Part shown: in pieces, positions 44,166 to 54,420 of the stretch
Layout of the letters: every line of letters begins with the position of its first letter
Numbering within the stretch: the first letter of the stretch is position 1
NCBI GenBank assembly: GCA_018350325.1
Contig: JAEVLN010000009.1
Location: 2,191,388-2,255,387 of the forward strand
Source of the DNA: Globodera rostochiensis
Lineage: Eukaryota > Nematoda > Chromadorea > Rhabditida > Heteroderidae
DNA length: 64,000 nucleotides
Reading direction: 5' to 3'
Notes under the pieces: model-generated
What the model was told of the DNA's origin: nothing
The model's database searches: none
The model's input: only the letters and a program-made list of their open reading frames with translations
Translations under genes and position numbers: made by a program

Positions 44166-45058
44166 GAGCTAGAGCCCGGCGGGAACGGGATTCCCGCGGG
44201 AAAAGTACGCGAATCCCGGTCCCGTTCCCGTCTTTTTTGCCCAGCGGGATTTTTTACGGGAACGGGAAAAAGACGGGATTTCCGTTCGGGATTCCCGTCC
44301 CGTTCTTTTTGAAAACCCCGTTCCCATTCCCGTTCCCGGAAATTTTATTTTAGTCTTTTTCCCGTTCCCGTTTATTTTTCTTGGCGAAATGTTTTCAAAA
44401 ATTTAACAATTTTGGACCAATTTTCATCACAAAAATGCTTAAATTTCAAATTTTTTTAACGGCGGCGCCTATCGGCACCGCCGAACCCACCCAAAATGTA
44501 GTAAAGAATAGGCAAAATGTTAGCCCCGGGTGGGACTCGAACCCACGTCCTCCACCCAATCCGTGGGCAGCTCTTCCACTACCGTATTTTTAAGATTTTG
44601 GTAGCAAATCTCTTATCAAAGTGAGCAAAAAATGCAAAATTTCGGCGGCGCCTATCGGTACCGCCGACCCTCCCCCCCCCCTCCACCTCGGGAAATGAAA
44701 TTCTCAAAAAATTTGAATTTTGAAAAATTCGCAAATCGGAAAAAATTCGAAAATTTTGAGCAATTTTCTTAACAAAAATGTTTTAAAAATTTTCCGACGG
44801 CGCCTATCGGCGTTGTCGGTCCCTCCAATTGTATATCAGAAATTTATCGCAAAGTGCCCGCCAAAAAAAATTTCGAAAAATTCTTAGTTTAAAAATTTTC
44901 AAAATTTTTCCCGTTCCCGCGGGATTCCCGTTAAAAATTGAACGGGATTTCTACGGGAACGGGAAAAACACGGGATTCCCGTTCGGGATTCCCGTCCCGT
45001 ACTTTTTGAAAACCCCGTTCCCGTTCCCGGAAATTTTTTTTTACCGGGCTCTAATTCG
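44166..45058. mobile_element. AGAGCCCGG-ended element made of GGGAACGGGA words
   Basis: Starts TAGAGCCCGGCGGGAACGGG and ends TTTACCGGGCTCTA. The interior holds many CCCGTTCCCG and GGGATTCCCG words, three hairpin motifs (44460, 44644 and 44797) and, on the minus strand at 44499-44586, a partial tRNA-like SINE unit with a deletion. Probably nested insertions. Confidence 0.55.
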
Positions 45059-45267
45059 AGCAGGGGTGCGTGCCATATGTACTCTTTTTAGAGATTTGTA
45101 CATTATTTAGGGGGTTTTATTTGAAATTTTTGGACTTTGTGAAGAATTTTCGTTTAAATTATGCATAAATCTTAGACAGACGGCCGCCAAATTTGTTAAT
45201 TTTCAAGCATCATTAGTTTTTGAATTTTCCTGGAAATTTGGACTTGGTCAGAATTCCACTCTGCTGA

Positions 45268-45421
45268 GGTAGAGCCCGGCGGGAAAAGTACGGGCTCCCG
45301 ATCCCGTCTTTTTTGCCGGACGGCATTTTTTACGGGAACGGGAAAAGGACGGGATTCCCGTCCCGTACTGTTTGAAAACCTCGTTCCCCTTCCCGGAAAT
45401 TTTATTTTACCGGGCTCTACT
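45268..45421. mobile_element. AGAGCCCGG-ended MITE, ~150 bp
   Basis: Inverted ends TAGAGCCCGG and CCGGGCTCTA lie between two CTGAGGTA words (45262-45269 and about 45421-45428), a probable 8-bp target duplication. The interior is CGGGAAC words. Confidence 0.65.
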
Positions 45422-45539
45422 CTGAGGTAATATTGCAGATCTAACATATTTGCCTTCTCGACAGTATTTGCTAGGAATCAGAATTTTAAAAAGACACTGG
45501 CAAAGGTTATACGGGCTAAAACACGCTGTCTGCCTGCCA

Positions 45540-46305
45540 TCTAGAACGAAACGGGCCAACTCCGTCCCGCCAACTCCGTCCCAGCCAACTCCGTCCCAGC
45601 CAACTCCGTCCCGAGCCAACTCCGTCCCAGCCAACTCCGTCCCAGCCAACTCCGTCCCAGCCAACTCCGTCCCAGCCAACTCCGTCCCAGCCAACTCCGT
45701 CCCAGCCAACTCCGTCCCGAGCCAACTCCGTCCCGAGCCAACTCTGTCCCGAGCCAACTCCGTCCCGAGCCAACTCCGTCCCGAGCCAACTCCGTCCCGA
45801 GCCAACTCCATCCCGAGCCAACTCCATCCCGAGCCAACTCCGTCCCAGTCAACTCCATCCCGAGCCAACTCCGTCCCAGCCAACTCCGTTCGAGCTAGCT
45901 ACAAATTTTAGATTAAAAAGAGTGATACTCTATTTTTCAAATTTCGAAAAAGCATAGGGGGGACCCTTATGGTCAACATTTTTGAAAAAGGTTTTTATTC
46001 TTAATAGCTTAGAAATATGTTATTAAATGCATTGATTACGAATTCGTAATCTGAAAATCCAAATTGGGCATTTAAAACGGGTTTTGAACCGGTTTAAAAT
46101 TTTAAAAATTAAAGAAAACACCGATTTTTGAGTAACTCCAAAGCCGGATTGGATTAGGCCTAAGCCTAACAAACCCCAAACTAGGGTGGCTTAGGCCTAA
46201 GCCTAACGAACCCCAAGCCGGGTGACTTACAAATAAACCAGATGTTACTTTTTTGTAGCTGGGACGGAGTTGGCTGGGACAAAGTTGGCGGGACGGAGTC
46301 GACCC
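45540..46305. mobile_element. Tandem-ended element (CCAACTCCGTCCCGAG word)
   Basis: The left end is a 16-bp array of about 22 units (45554-45898). The right end (46257-46305) is three inverted units. The core contains a TTAGGC-type tract at 46150-46225. CCATCTAGAA precedes it (45538-45547) and CCATTTAGAA follows (46311-46320), a likely ~10-bp target duplication. The long open frames in the array are spurious. Confidence 0.75.
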
Positions 46306-46334
46306 CTACTCCATTTAGAAGGTTTTTTGAACGG

Positions 46335-46735
46335 TACCCCGCAATTGGGCGCGCACGATTGGGCGCGCACGACTGGGCGCGCCCAATTGGGCGCGGAACG
46401 ACTGGGCGCCGACAAGTTTTTCGTTAAAACTTTGTTCAAAGTCAACCAAACCAAACATTCTTGGTATCATTTGAAGCATGTAATAAGTAGAAGCTTACAA
46501 AGGCAAAAGCTAAGCGATTCGACTTAAACAAAGAAAGTTATGCCGTCACCACGACAAAAATGGCAATTTTCACAGGTTTTAAACCTATAACTTTTTTTTG
46601 AAAAGGCGAATCGGTTAGCTTTAGCTTGATCAAAGGTTCAGCATACTGAGAGCTTTTGTATGATACCATTTTTGTTTGGTTTGCTTCGGGCGCCGAATCG
46701 TGCCGGCACTGAACGTGCCGGCGCCCAATCGTGGT
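46335..46735. mobile_element. Tandem-ended fold-back element (GGGCGCGCACGATT word)
   Basis: The left end has five variable units of GATTGGGCGCGCAC. The right end has GCGCCGAATCGTGCCGG and GGCGCCCAATCGTGG. Inner arms CAAACCAAACATTCTTGGTA and its complement also pair. A half copy is at 28160-28410. Confidence 0.65.
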
Positions 46736-47105
46736 GCTCCGTTTTTGAATTGTTTATTTTTTTTTTGTTTTTGTGTCGAAACTTTTGGCGAAAGGTTATT
46801 TACCTAAGCGGTAATACAACTTCAAGAATTTTTGTTTATAAAAACTTCTGTTTTTTACCTTTTTCGTAGTTTTTAGATATAAATCTTTTTTTCGTCTGAA
46901 CTCAAACAAACGTATCAAATCAATTCGTTTTTTTAAACAATGTTTAATGTTGAATTGCAAAAATTGGCGTTTATTGCCATCGTTTGTGGACATTTACTCA
47001 ATTGCTTAGCTCTTCTGCATCAAATAGCTTCAATGTGAAATTCTAATGATATGACATTTTAATTTGTTTAGATAAAACGAAATTTTGCAAATAAAATTGT
47101 ATCAA
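46736..47105 (+). promoter_or_regulatory. Upstream region of LAPTM-like copy 5
   Basis: Same conserved blocks as in the other copies (GTCGAAACTTTTGGCGAAAG, then TTTAGATAAAACGAAATTTT near the start codon). Its distal part is split by the two elements just upstream. Confidence 0.5.
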
Positions 47106-48027
47106 ATGGATGACAAAAGTGTCGCAACCAACAAAAGTCCCGCAACCACCTGTTGTGGCAACGGCAGCAACGAAATTGGCCCAACCAACCAATACAAATA
47201 TGGTCCAAACAACAACGAAAGTGGGGCAACCTGCTGTTGTGGCAGCGTCAGCATTGAAACGGTGAAAGTGAAATTCAAAAAATGTTTTAATTTTATTCTT
47301 TAAGGGGACTAAAGTGGTCGCAATTGTTAGCTGTGTGCTCTATATGATAGTGGCAATTGTCAATTTGCTTAATCATCAAACTGTACACCTTTTACACGGA
47401 GTGGTAAATGAATTGGCAATGAGTTTTAATGACAAAATTAATTTAGTTCGGCATAGCCCTCTCCCTCGCTTATTTGCTGGTCGTTTATGGGCAGAATGTG
47501 CGCAATCCGTGGTTGTTCTTGCCATGCCTGATTCTCGAGGTGCAATTTCCTTTTTTTTATGGCGATATCTTGAGTAGTGAGTCGAGGCCGGACAAGATTG
47601 GGATCCCTCCGAATTTTTGTTGGTATCCCACGGGTTGATTGGGATCGGAATTCTGACTAATCCCGAAAATTGGTTTATCCGATCGATAGTAGCGACTGAT
47701 CTATCGTCTGGGCTTCATCCCAGATTTTGCTGTTTGCACTTAACATTTTTGACGACAAAAAAGCAATACATTTTACAATTTAAGGCCATCGAGATGATCT
47801 TCAGCGGCTTCATCATCATTAGGAATTTGGTGTGTAGCCGTGAAACACTGGCGGAGCTGAAGAAATCGGCGGGGAAATATTCGGAGTATGTGAACGATTG
47901 TACGCTCACGGTGATTGTTGGTGTCGGGTTTTTTGTGTTGAATGTGTGGCTCTACTCCATCATCTTCCGTGGATTCATGGCGGTCAAGGAGGTTAAAAGT
48001 CGCCGTTCGCGCCCTGCCGTCGTCTGA
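47106..48027 (+). CDS. LAPTM4/DUF7027-like four-span membrane protein, copy 5
   Basis: Four exons: 47106-47261, 47305-47403, 47447-47539 and 47785-48027, phases consistent, 196 aa. The N-terminus starts MDDKSVATNKSPATTCCGNG, with ATCCCGSVSIET and GT at exon 2. Spans are KVVAIVSCVLYMIVAIV, IALSLAYLLVVYG with WLFLPCLIL, EMIFSGFIIIRNLV and LTVIVGVGFFVLNVWLYSIIF. The loop CSRETLAELKKSAGKYSEY is shared with copy 4. The last exon is unsplit. The tail VKSRRSRPAVV differs from the RPHF end of the other copies. The final codons and stop (GTCGTCTGATGATCG) are the closest match to the DCN1 3' flank. Confidence 0.75.
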
Positions 48028-49959
48028 TGATCGATGTGATTGATGATTGGTGATAAAAGCATAATTAGGACGATCTTCTGTTAATTACATAATTACGTTC
48101 TTCGTTTGTATGTATGACACTATTATTGTTGTTATTGTTAATTTGTGCGTTACGATGGTAAAAAAAAGGAATTGTCAGAATTTGAATGCGTTTTTTAGTT
48201 CCTGCTGCACTATTTTAATGCCAAAAGAAAATTTAAGGATGGGCTGAAACGATTTTTGTGAAATTTGTGGATTTTGATTTTCTCAACTTTTTGATGTCGT
48301 CGGCGTCCGTAATTTTGTGAAGATTTTCATTCAAAATTAGAAATTTCGAAGCGAATTGGACCAATTTTCATTACAAATTGAGTCAAAAATTCAAAATTTT
48401 CTCGACGGCGCCTATCTGCGGCGCGCCAACATAATGTCAAAGCCACGAAATGTCAACTCAGCCAAAAACCACGAAATGTCAAAAAAAAAAAAATTTTTTT
48501 TTAAAGTCGATAAAAATTTTTTATTAGGAGTATTCCGGGGCGTAGAATCCGAATCTGACCTCCATTCATACCAATTTCGAACCCCTGACCCGAATTCGAA
48601 CATTTTTTCGAAAATTCAAAATAGGTTTTCTAGGGGTTTTCTGGGCCATAGAATACGAATCTAACATTGATTTTGCCCAATTCTGAATCCCGGACCCGAA
48701 TTCGTGCTTTTTGAGAAGGATTTTGAGTAAGCAAAAATTTTAGCGGCTCGACCTTTAAACCGGTTTTTGAAACAGTTCAAATTTTGTAAAACCATAGGGG
48801 GACCTTTTTGGTCAAAAGTTCGTTAGGCTTAGGCCTAAGCCACCCTGGCTTAGGATTCGCTAGGCTTTTTAGGGCATCGCTCGCCTTCAGATCCGAATAA
48901 ATACTACCAATCGATTTCCCCCGTCGAGACCGAGTGTTCGAGTTCAGGATTCGAGATTTGCAAAATTCGAGCTCGGATTCGTGATCTACGCATGCTTTTA
49001 CCCTAGAAAACATGCATTTAAAAACTTGACGAAATGTCGCCTAGACCAAATGTGAGCGTACCGAAACATCAGTTTATTCGTTACCAGCAGGCGAAATGTC
49101 CGGACACCTTGAAAAACATAAAAAACTTAACACCTAATTAAAGCCAACACAAAGTTTGAATTTTTATAACTGGTCGACATTCGGACCGATTTTGGCTTGG
49201 TCGACATTCGGACGGTCGACATTCGGTCCGTACAGAATTCGCAAAAAAAAAATCCGTTTTTGAAAATCGGTAAAATTTCGAAAAGCATGGAAGCAATTTC
49301 CAAGCCCGAATTGTTGAGGAAAATTGTTGGTGGAGAGAAATATGATTAAAAAACTCATTTCATGCCAAAAATAAATAGAGTTGCATTTTTGAACATTTTG
49401 TAAAATGTCCTTATTTCTGACCCCAAAATGTTATTTTTGACCTTCACTGTCCTTATTTTCAAAAATTTTAGTTACGCACCCTGGGTTTACAGGACAGGAT
49501 CATTGGAATTTGGAACATTTCGAAATTCAAAAAGTTATTTTTTTTTTTCTAATTTTTAAAATCATTTTTCGCTTTTACGCGATGCAGTTTTTGGTCTATC
49601 GGCACCTTAGTCCAGAGCCCATAACTTGCTTTATAATCTAATCTTTTTTTTTTGACGCATGAAAATCTTGAATTATTAAAATACCAATTTTGTAATATTT
49701 ATTTTTAATTTTTTCCCTTTGAGTTCAAATTGTTTACATATTTGTACATAATTAGGGCCCGGAACCCTCCAAAATAGTTAGTTCAATAGTTCCTTAAAAA
49801 CCTCAAAATAGGCACTAAAATGCCCTAATAAAGCCTAAGGATTTTCGTGTTTTGATAGTGCCATAGATCGCTCATTATCAAAATTCTTTAATATGGCCCG
49901 ATTTGGGATTTTTTAGGACTCGAAAAAAGCCTAAGGATTTAAAAAACTTGCGTTGATAG
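48028..49959. repeat. 3' flank of copy 5, then repeats without a clear gene
   Basis: 48028-48170 is the shared 3' block. 48400-48420 is a hairpin variant. 48430-48480 has CGAAATGTCAA words. 48825-48860 is a TTAGGC tract. 49160-49230 has GGTCGACATTCGGAC words and 49780-49940 has CCTAAGGATTT words. No gene supported. Confidence 0.45.
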
Positions 49960-50899
49960 AATGGCACTGGTGCCCAATTGTTCAAAATAGAGAACCACAA
50001 GCTCAATAAAGTGCCATTTCCACAAACATCGCCACCCGCCACATTGATCGGCTTTAAAAGCATTGGCATTTGGTAGTCGGGATCGTGAATAATCGGGATT
50101 TTCAATGGCGGAAACAACCCCTTTTCTCATCAGCTACATCGACCACACTGTGCTTGCGTTTCTGCAACGCGTTCAGCGTCTGTTCAACGTGAACATCTTT
50201 TTGGATTTAGCCATTCCCGCAAGCCACCAATGTTGGGAAGTGTTTTTACGGCACATTTGGCCTTTGCTGAATGCGAGAAGCATAAGCGAAATTGCGCTCC
50301 AAGAAGGCGGCCTCGACAATTTGCATTTCATATCGCCCACCGTTCTGCGCGACTGTGCCAATCTTCAGGCAATTCGGTGCCATCAGCATTTCCCCGAGGC
50401 ACCGGCCGATGATGGGACCCATACGCCTGGCACTTCCAATCAAGCGCTTTTCAAATGGCTTCATTCGCCGCTTTTGCATTGCAGCGATGACGTGAGGATG
50501 CCAAATAGGAAAGCGGCACTTGATGTAATGGTAAAGGTAAACATTCTGACGGAATGCCCGAAGGCGCTAATTTCCTTCCTTTTTGATTTTACGCATATCA
50601 CCCCGTTTTAGACGTTTGTCAATGCCTCATCCCCTGCGGGGTACGTCGTTGAACTGAGAGCGAGTGGGGAAAAATGCATCAAAGAACGGATCAAAATGCT
50701 GGCTAATGGCACAACTGATGAAATGATGGCATTTCATGCTACTGATTCCTGGACAAGGATGTTGAAACGACTTCCATTTGAGCGCGATAAGTGGCGTCGT
50801 TCGGGCATGTTGAGAATCCCTTATTATGGACATGAAATCGTCGATTGGCCAAACTCAGAAAGGCCAAATCACTTCATTCTGGCATTTTACGACGATTAA
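49960..50899 (+). CDS. F-box-associated family protein, 5' truncated
   Basis: Three exons: 49960-50072, 50134-50536 (donor could be 50530) and 50612-50899. Phases agree, giving 267 aa without a start codon. Exon 1 reads NGTGAQLFKIENHKLNKVPF and LIGFKSIGI. Exon 2 reads YIDHTVLAFLQRVQRLFNVN, CWEVFLRHIWPLL, FISPTVLRDCANLQAI and NQALFKWLHSPLL. Exon 3 reads TFVNASSPAGYVVELRASG to HFILAFYDD. This order matches a large family I recall in Globodera and Heterodera in which an N-terminal F-box precedes these blocks. No F-box exon was found in the 1 kb upstream. It is either 5' truncated or has a distant first exon. An ATG at 50105 could give a 239-aa shorter form. Confidence 0.65.
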
Positions 50900-51179
50900 A
50901 TTGAGTAAAACATTTTTTTGGCAATTTATAATGATTTACAATTTTTTGAATTTCAGCAGTATTTTACAAATTTAAACGATTGATCAAAAATGAATACCAT
51001 CCATGTGTGAGGAGAAAACGAGAGGCACGAAAATTTTTTTGAAAAATATTACCACATGATTTTAATGCATATAATCAGATGATTACTTTGTGGAATGTCT
51101 TTATTTAGTTAGCATATTATGCGAATCATTTATTCTTCACTTTCGATAAATTATTTAAACATTTGTAAATTTGAATAAA
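50900..51179. other. AT-rich, no gene seen
   Basis: Downstream of the F-box-associated gene, up to the edge of inverted repeat 2. Confidence 0.35.
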
Positions 51180-51304
51180 TGCATTTTGTAAGAGCGCTAG
51201 TGAATTCAATAAAAATACTTAAGATGGAGCGTAAAATTTTTGGTTTATATTTCAAATTTGAGTTGAGAATTGTTTAATCTTAAGAACTCGATTCTCAGAG
51301 GTGA

Positions 51305-52025
51305 CCGATCGTTTGGGCAGTGGATCCTTTGGGCAGTGGATCGATTGGGCAGTGATCCTTTGGGCAGTGACTTTTTTTGCAAAAATTAATTAATCAGTCA
51401 ATTAACTTTTAAATATTTTTTTTGTATAAAAAAACTTTTAGTTGGTTTATTATTTTTTAAATTCTAAGATATGAATAGTAGTGACTCAGAGGAAAGCTTT
51501 ATTGAAGGTGAAGTCGTTTCTGAATCAGAAGAAGGAGAGTTTCATTCCGATCAGGAGGAGAATCCAATGGAGGCACCCCATCAATTCAATTTAGAGTTCT
51601 TTGAAGTCATTTCAAAAAAAAGGCAAAAGCCTTCTAACTCGAGAAGGCTTCGATTATCAGTTTGAAGCGGACAGCAAAGTTGAAGACAACATACAGTATT
51701 GGAAATGCGCAAAAGTTAATTAATTAAAGTATTATAACTTATTTTTTATTAAAGAGGGTTTGCTGGTTCATATTGTCCCGGACGCATCCATGTAATTGGC
51801 CAATGGCACAATCTGGGCGATAATAGATATAAGCTCGGACGAATTGTGAACGCAAATCATAGGCACCGCGCCGATTTAGAGAGAAAGCATTAATTTTCAC
51901 TTATAACTTACAAACAACTTGTACTCAAAAAATTAATTTTTTAAATTATATTTCACTGCCCAAAGGATCACTGCCCAATCGATCCACTGCCCAAAGGATC
52001 CACTGCCCAAAGGATAGGGAACCTT
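51305..52025 (+). mobile_element. Tandem-ended element with FLYWCH fragments and 9-bp target duplication
   Basis: The ends are inverted arrays of GGGCAGTGGATCCTTT (51315-51372 and 51957-52016). TTCTCAGAG precedes and TTCTCAGAA follows. The empty site in the left arm (near 27550) has one TTCTCAGAA, so a ~9-bp target duplication is visible. This size suits Mutator-like elements. Inside, 51471-51600 codes an acidic stretch (MNSSDSEESFIEGEVVSESE). Then, after a one-base shift in an A run, come LLTREGFDYQFEADSKVEDN, YWKCAK and, after ~60 bp, FAGSYCPGRIHV and ANHRHRADLERKH. These give the FLYWCH pattern (Y..F, YW.C, C..R.H, H.H). Broken coding, so probably not autonomous. Confidence 0.75.
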
Positions 52026-52119
52026 CTCAGAAACCATCGGATTATTCATTATATAAAAAGAAAACTCCAAAAAAGCATTTGTGTGCTCCATCTTAAATTG
52101 GTTCAAAGGGCACTGAAAG

Positions 52120-52640
52120 CCACTTAGTGTGCCAAAAAAATGCGTAAATTAGTCAAAAACAAAAGTCAATTAGAGTGCCAACGTCAATTAGCCAAAAACA
52201 AAAGTCAATTAGTGTGCCAATAGCCGTAAAAAACAACCAAAATCAATTAGTGTGCCAAAAAATGAACGTCAATTAGCCAAAAACAAAAGTCAATTAGAGT
52301 GCCAACGTCAATTAGCCAAAAACAAAAGTCAATTAGAGTGCCAACGTCAATTAACCAAAAACAAAAGTCAATTAGTGTGCCAATAGCCGTATAAAACAAC
52401 AAAAATCAATTAGTGTGCCAAAAAATGAACGTCAATTAGCCAAAAACAAAAGTAATTAGTGTGCCAATAGCCGTAAAAAACAACCAAAATCAATTAGTGT
52501 GCCAAAAAATGAACGTCAATTAGCCAAAAACAAAAGTCAATTAGAGTGCCAACGTCAATTAGCCAAAAACATAAGTTTTAGAGTACCAAACAAATGAACG
52601 TCAATTAGCCATAAACAATTTGCCTTGCCCTATCTTCACC
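52120..52640. repeat. Tandem repeat GTCAATTAGCCAAAAACAAA
   Basis: About 15 units of GTCAATTAGCCAAAAACAAA alternate with GTCAATTAGWGTGCCAA, longer than the matching array at 26690-26979. No coding. Confidence 0.75.
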
Positions 52641-52879
52641 ACATCAAATCATCCAGCTTGACCCCTGGCCACCGCCGCCACCGCCGCTGCCGCCGCCATG
52701 AGTCGGCCTAAATTAAATTGAAAATGATTGAAATGGCAACTACATTTTGTACAAATTTGAGAACACGGGGTTGTAGCACAAGCAATTACACCAATATTAG
52801 GTATATTATTTGGGTCCGACTAAATACATATTTTCAAAAAACACAAATTCCAAAATATCTAATTTATTTATTGATATAA

Positions 52880-53900
52880 TTATTTCCTTACCCAAAACTG
52901 GAGCGATCCTGGACATCGACCGTGATTTTGTTAGGTGTCTCTTCTAATCTGCTTCGGTCAGATGCGACCGATTCCAGATTCGACCAATCAGCAGAGGTCC
53001 AAGCCTTCGGACCCCGCCTAAGCTGTCATGCATCCTCATCACCCATGGAGCGGAGAACCATTTGCTCTTTCGTGTGATGATTTGTTACCGAAAAACCAAC
53101 AGCATTCGCGAGCAGTACGTGATCCAATCCAATGACATAAGACGCAGTAGATTTGTCATTGATGAATTCCTTAATTAATATATATTACAAATTTAAAACT
53201 GATATAATAAAATAAAATAACTTTCGACTACCGTAAGCATAAAATCCACAGACACTGTGCTTCTCATGTCGGGAATAGTGCACTTCAAAATTTTTGCCGT
53301 TTGATCACTCAGTCGCGTGTGAAGCTATTTTGACAAGGCCTGCCCAGCTGTTGAATTGGCACGATCGCTGGCTGGAAACTCCGGGAAACTCCAGTGATTT
53401 GGATGATCCGAAGTTTTCTGCAGGTGCGCAAAACGTCCGGTGAAATGTGAAGACGCAAAACATCAAAAGCCTCTTTGCCCACTATCATTCCAACAACGTT
53501 GTGAACAACCAGACGCCAAATTTGCTTCAAAACTTGCCAGTTGTCATAAGATTTGGCAAAGAGCGTATGTCCAAAACAATTGAATTGTTGAAAAGCCGTC
53601 GAATGTAATGCAGGAAATTCAGCACTGTCTGATCAATATACCTGAAATAAATAAGCTTTATTATAAGGAATTCATAAAAAAGTTGTAATATTTGTTCAGT
53701 AATTCAACAATTCAACAAGTTTAATTTGATTATTCTTACTTTATTTCCAATTCCTTAAATTGGACAATGTCGTTTGACATGGGGTGGTCAAAAGAAGCAG
53801 GCACAGTTGTCCCATCCGCCCATACAAGTAGCATCTGCGCACGCTCAAAACGCAAATGACCAAGCATGTTGAGGTCAGAAACACGAGCTTCCATCTAAAT
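52880..53900 (-). pseudogene. F-box-associated family pseudogene, right arm copy
   Basis: On the minus strand, 53896-53750 codes MEARVSDLNMLGHLRFERAQ to DIVQFKELEIK and a GTAAGA donor. 53640-53560 continues YIDQTVLNFLHYIRRLFN. The frame then shifts within a T run near 53573 and resumes SYDNWQVLKQIWRLVV and VLRLHISPDVLRTCRKLRI. A second break follows near 53390. The last exon has STASYVIGLD, then TNHHTKEQMVLRSMGDEDA and a stop where the left copy has Trp. Its tail stays open to about 52910 (PKAWTSADWSNLESVASDRS). Several independent lesions make it a dead gene, but it keeps the exon lost in the left-arm copy. Confidence 0.6.
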
Positions 53901-53939
53901 AAATTCGCGGGAATTATTGGCAAACCCGGGGTGAAAGTG

Positions 53940-54420
53940 ATTGAAAAATGCCAATCATCGAATAAAACAAGAAATGATCGGAATATGCCAAATGGCTGAA
54001 TCGAAAGAATGAAAGTGATCGAATATGCCAATTGATCAAAATGCTATCGAATAAAGCAAGATGATCGGAATATGCCAATGGCTGAATCGAAAGAATCAAA
54101 GTGATTGAAAAATGCCAATTTTCCAATGTCCATAATATAAAGGATGAAAAAATCGGGGAAATGCCAACTTATCTGATCCAAAACCCATAAAAAAGGATGA
54201 AATACTCGGGAAAATGCCAATTTATCTGATCAAAATGCCATCGAATAAAACAAGAAATGATCGGAATATGCCAAATGGCTGAATCGAAAGAATGAAAGTG
54301 ATCGAATATGCCAATTTATCTGATCAAAAAAGCAATTTTTGTTCGATTAGAAATAATTAAGAGAAAGTGATGGGAAATACCAATTTATCTGATCCAAAAT
54401 GTGCAAGACGAAATGATCGA
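53940..54420. repeat. Diffuse repeat of ~85-90 bp (GATCGGAATATGCCAA)
   Basis: Three related units contain CGAATAAAACAAGAAATGATC and GCTGAATCGAAAGAATGAAA at about 53955, 54045 and 54235. No gene. Confidence 0.55.

Noticed and set aside
44009..44353. 114-aa plus-strand frame rich in PVPFPSFLP
   Set aside because: It is built from the GGGAACGGGA word-repeat element and reads open by composition.
45407..45911. Long open frames of repeated ELARDGVGW / ANSVPANSVP type in several frames
   Set aside because: They come from the 16-bp CCAACTCCGTCCCGAG array, are open on both strands, and have no splice partners; the array is an element end.
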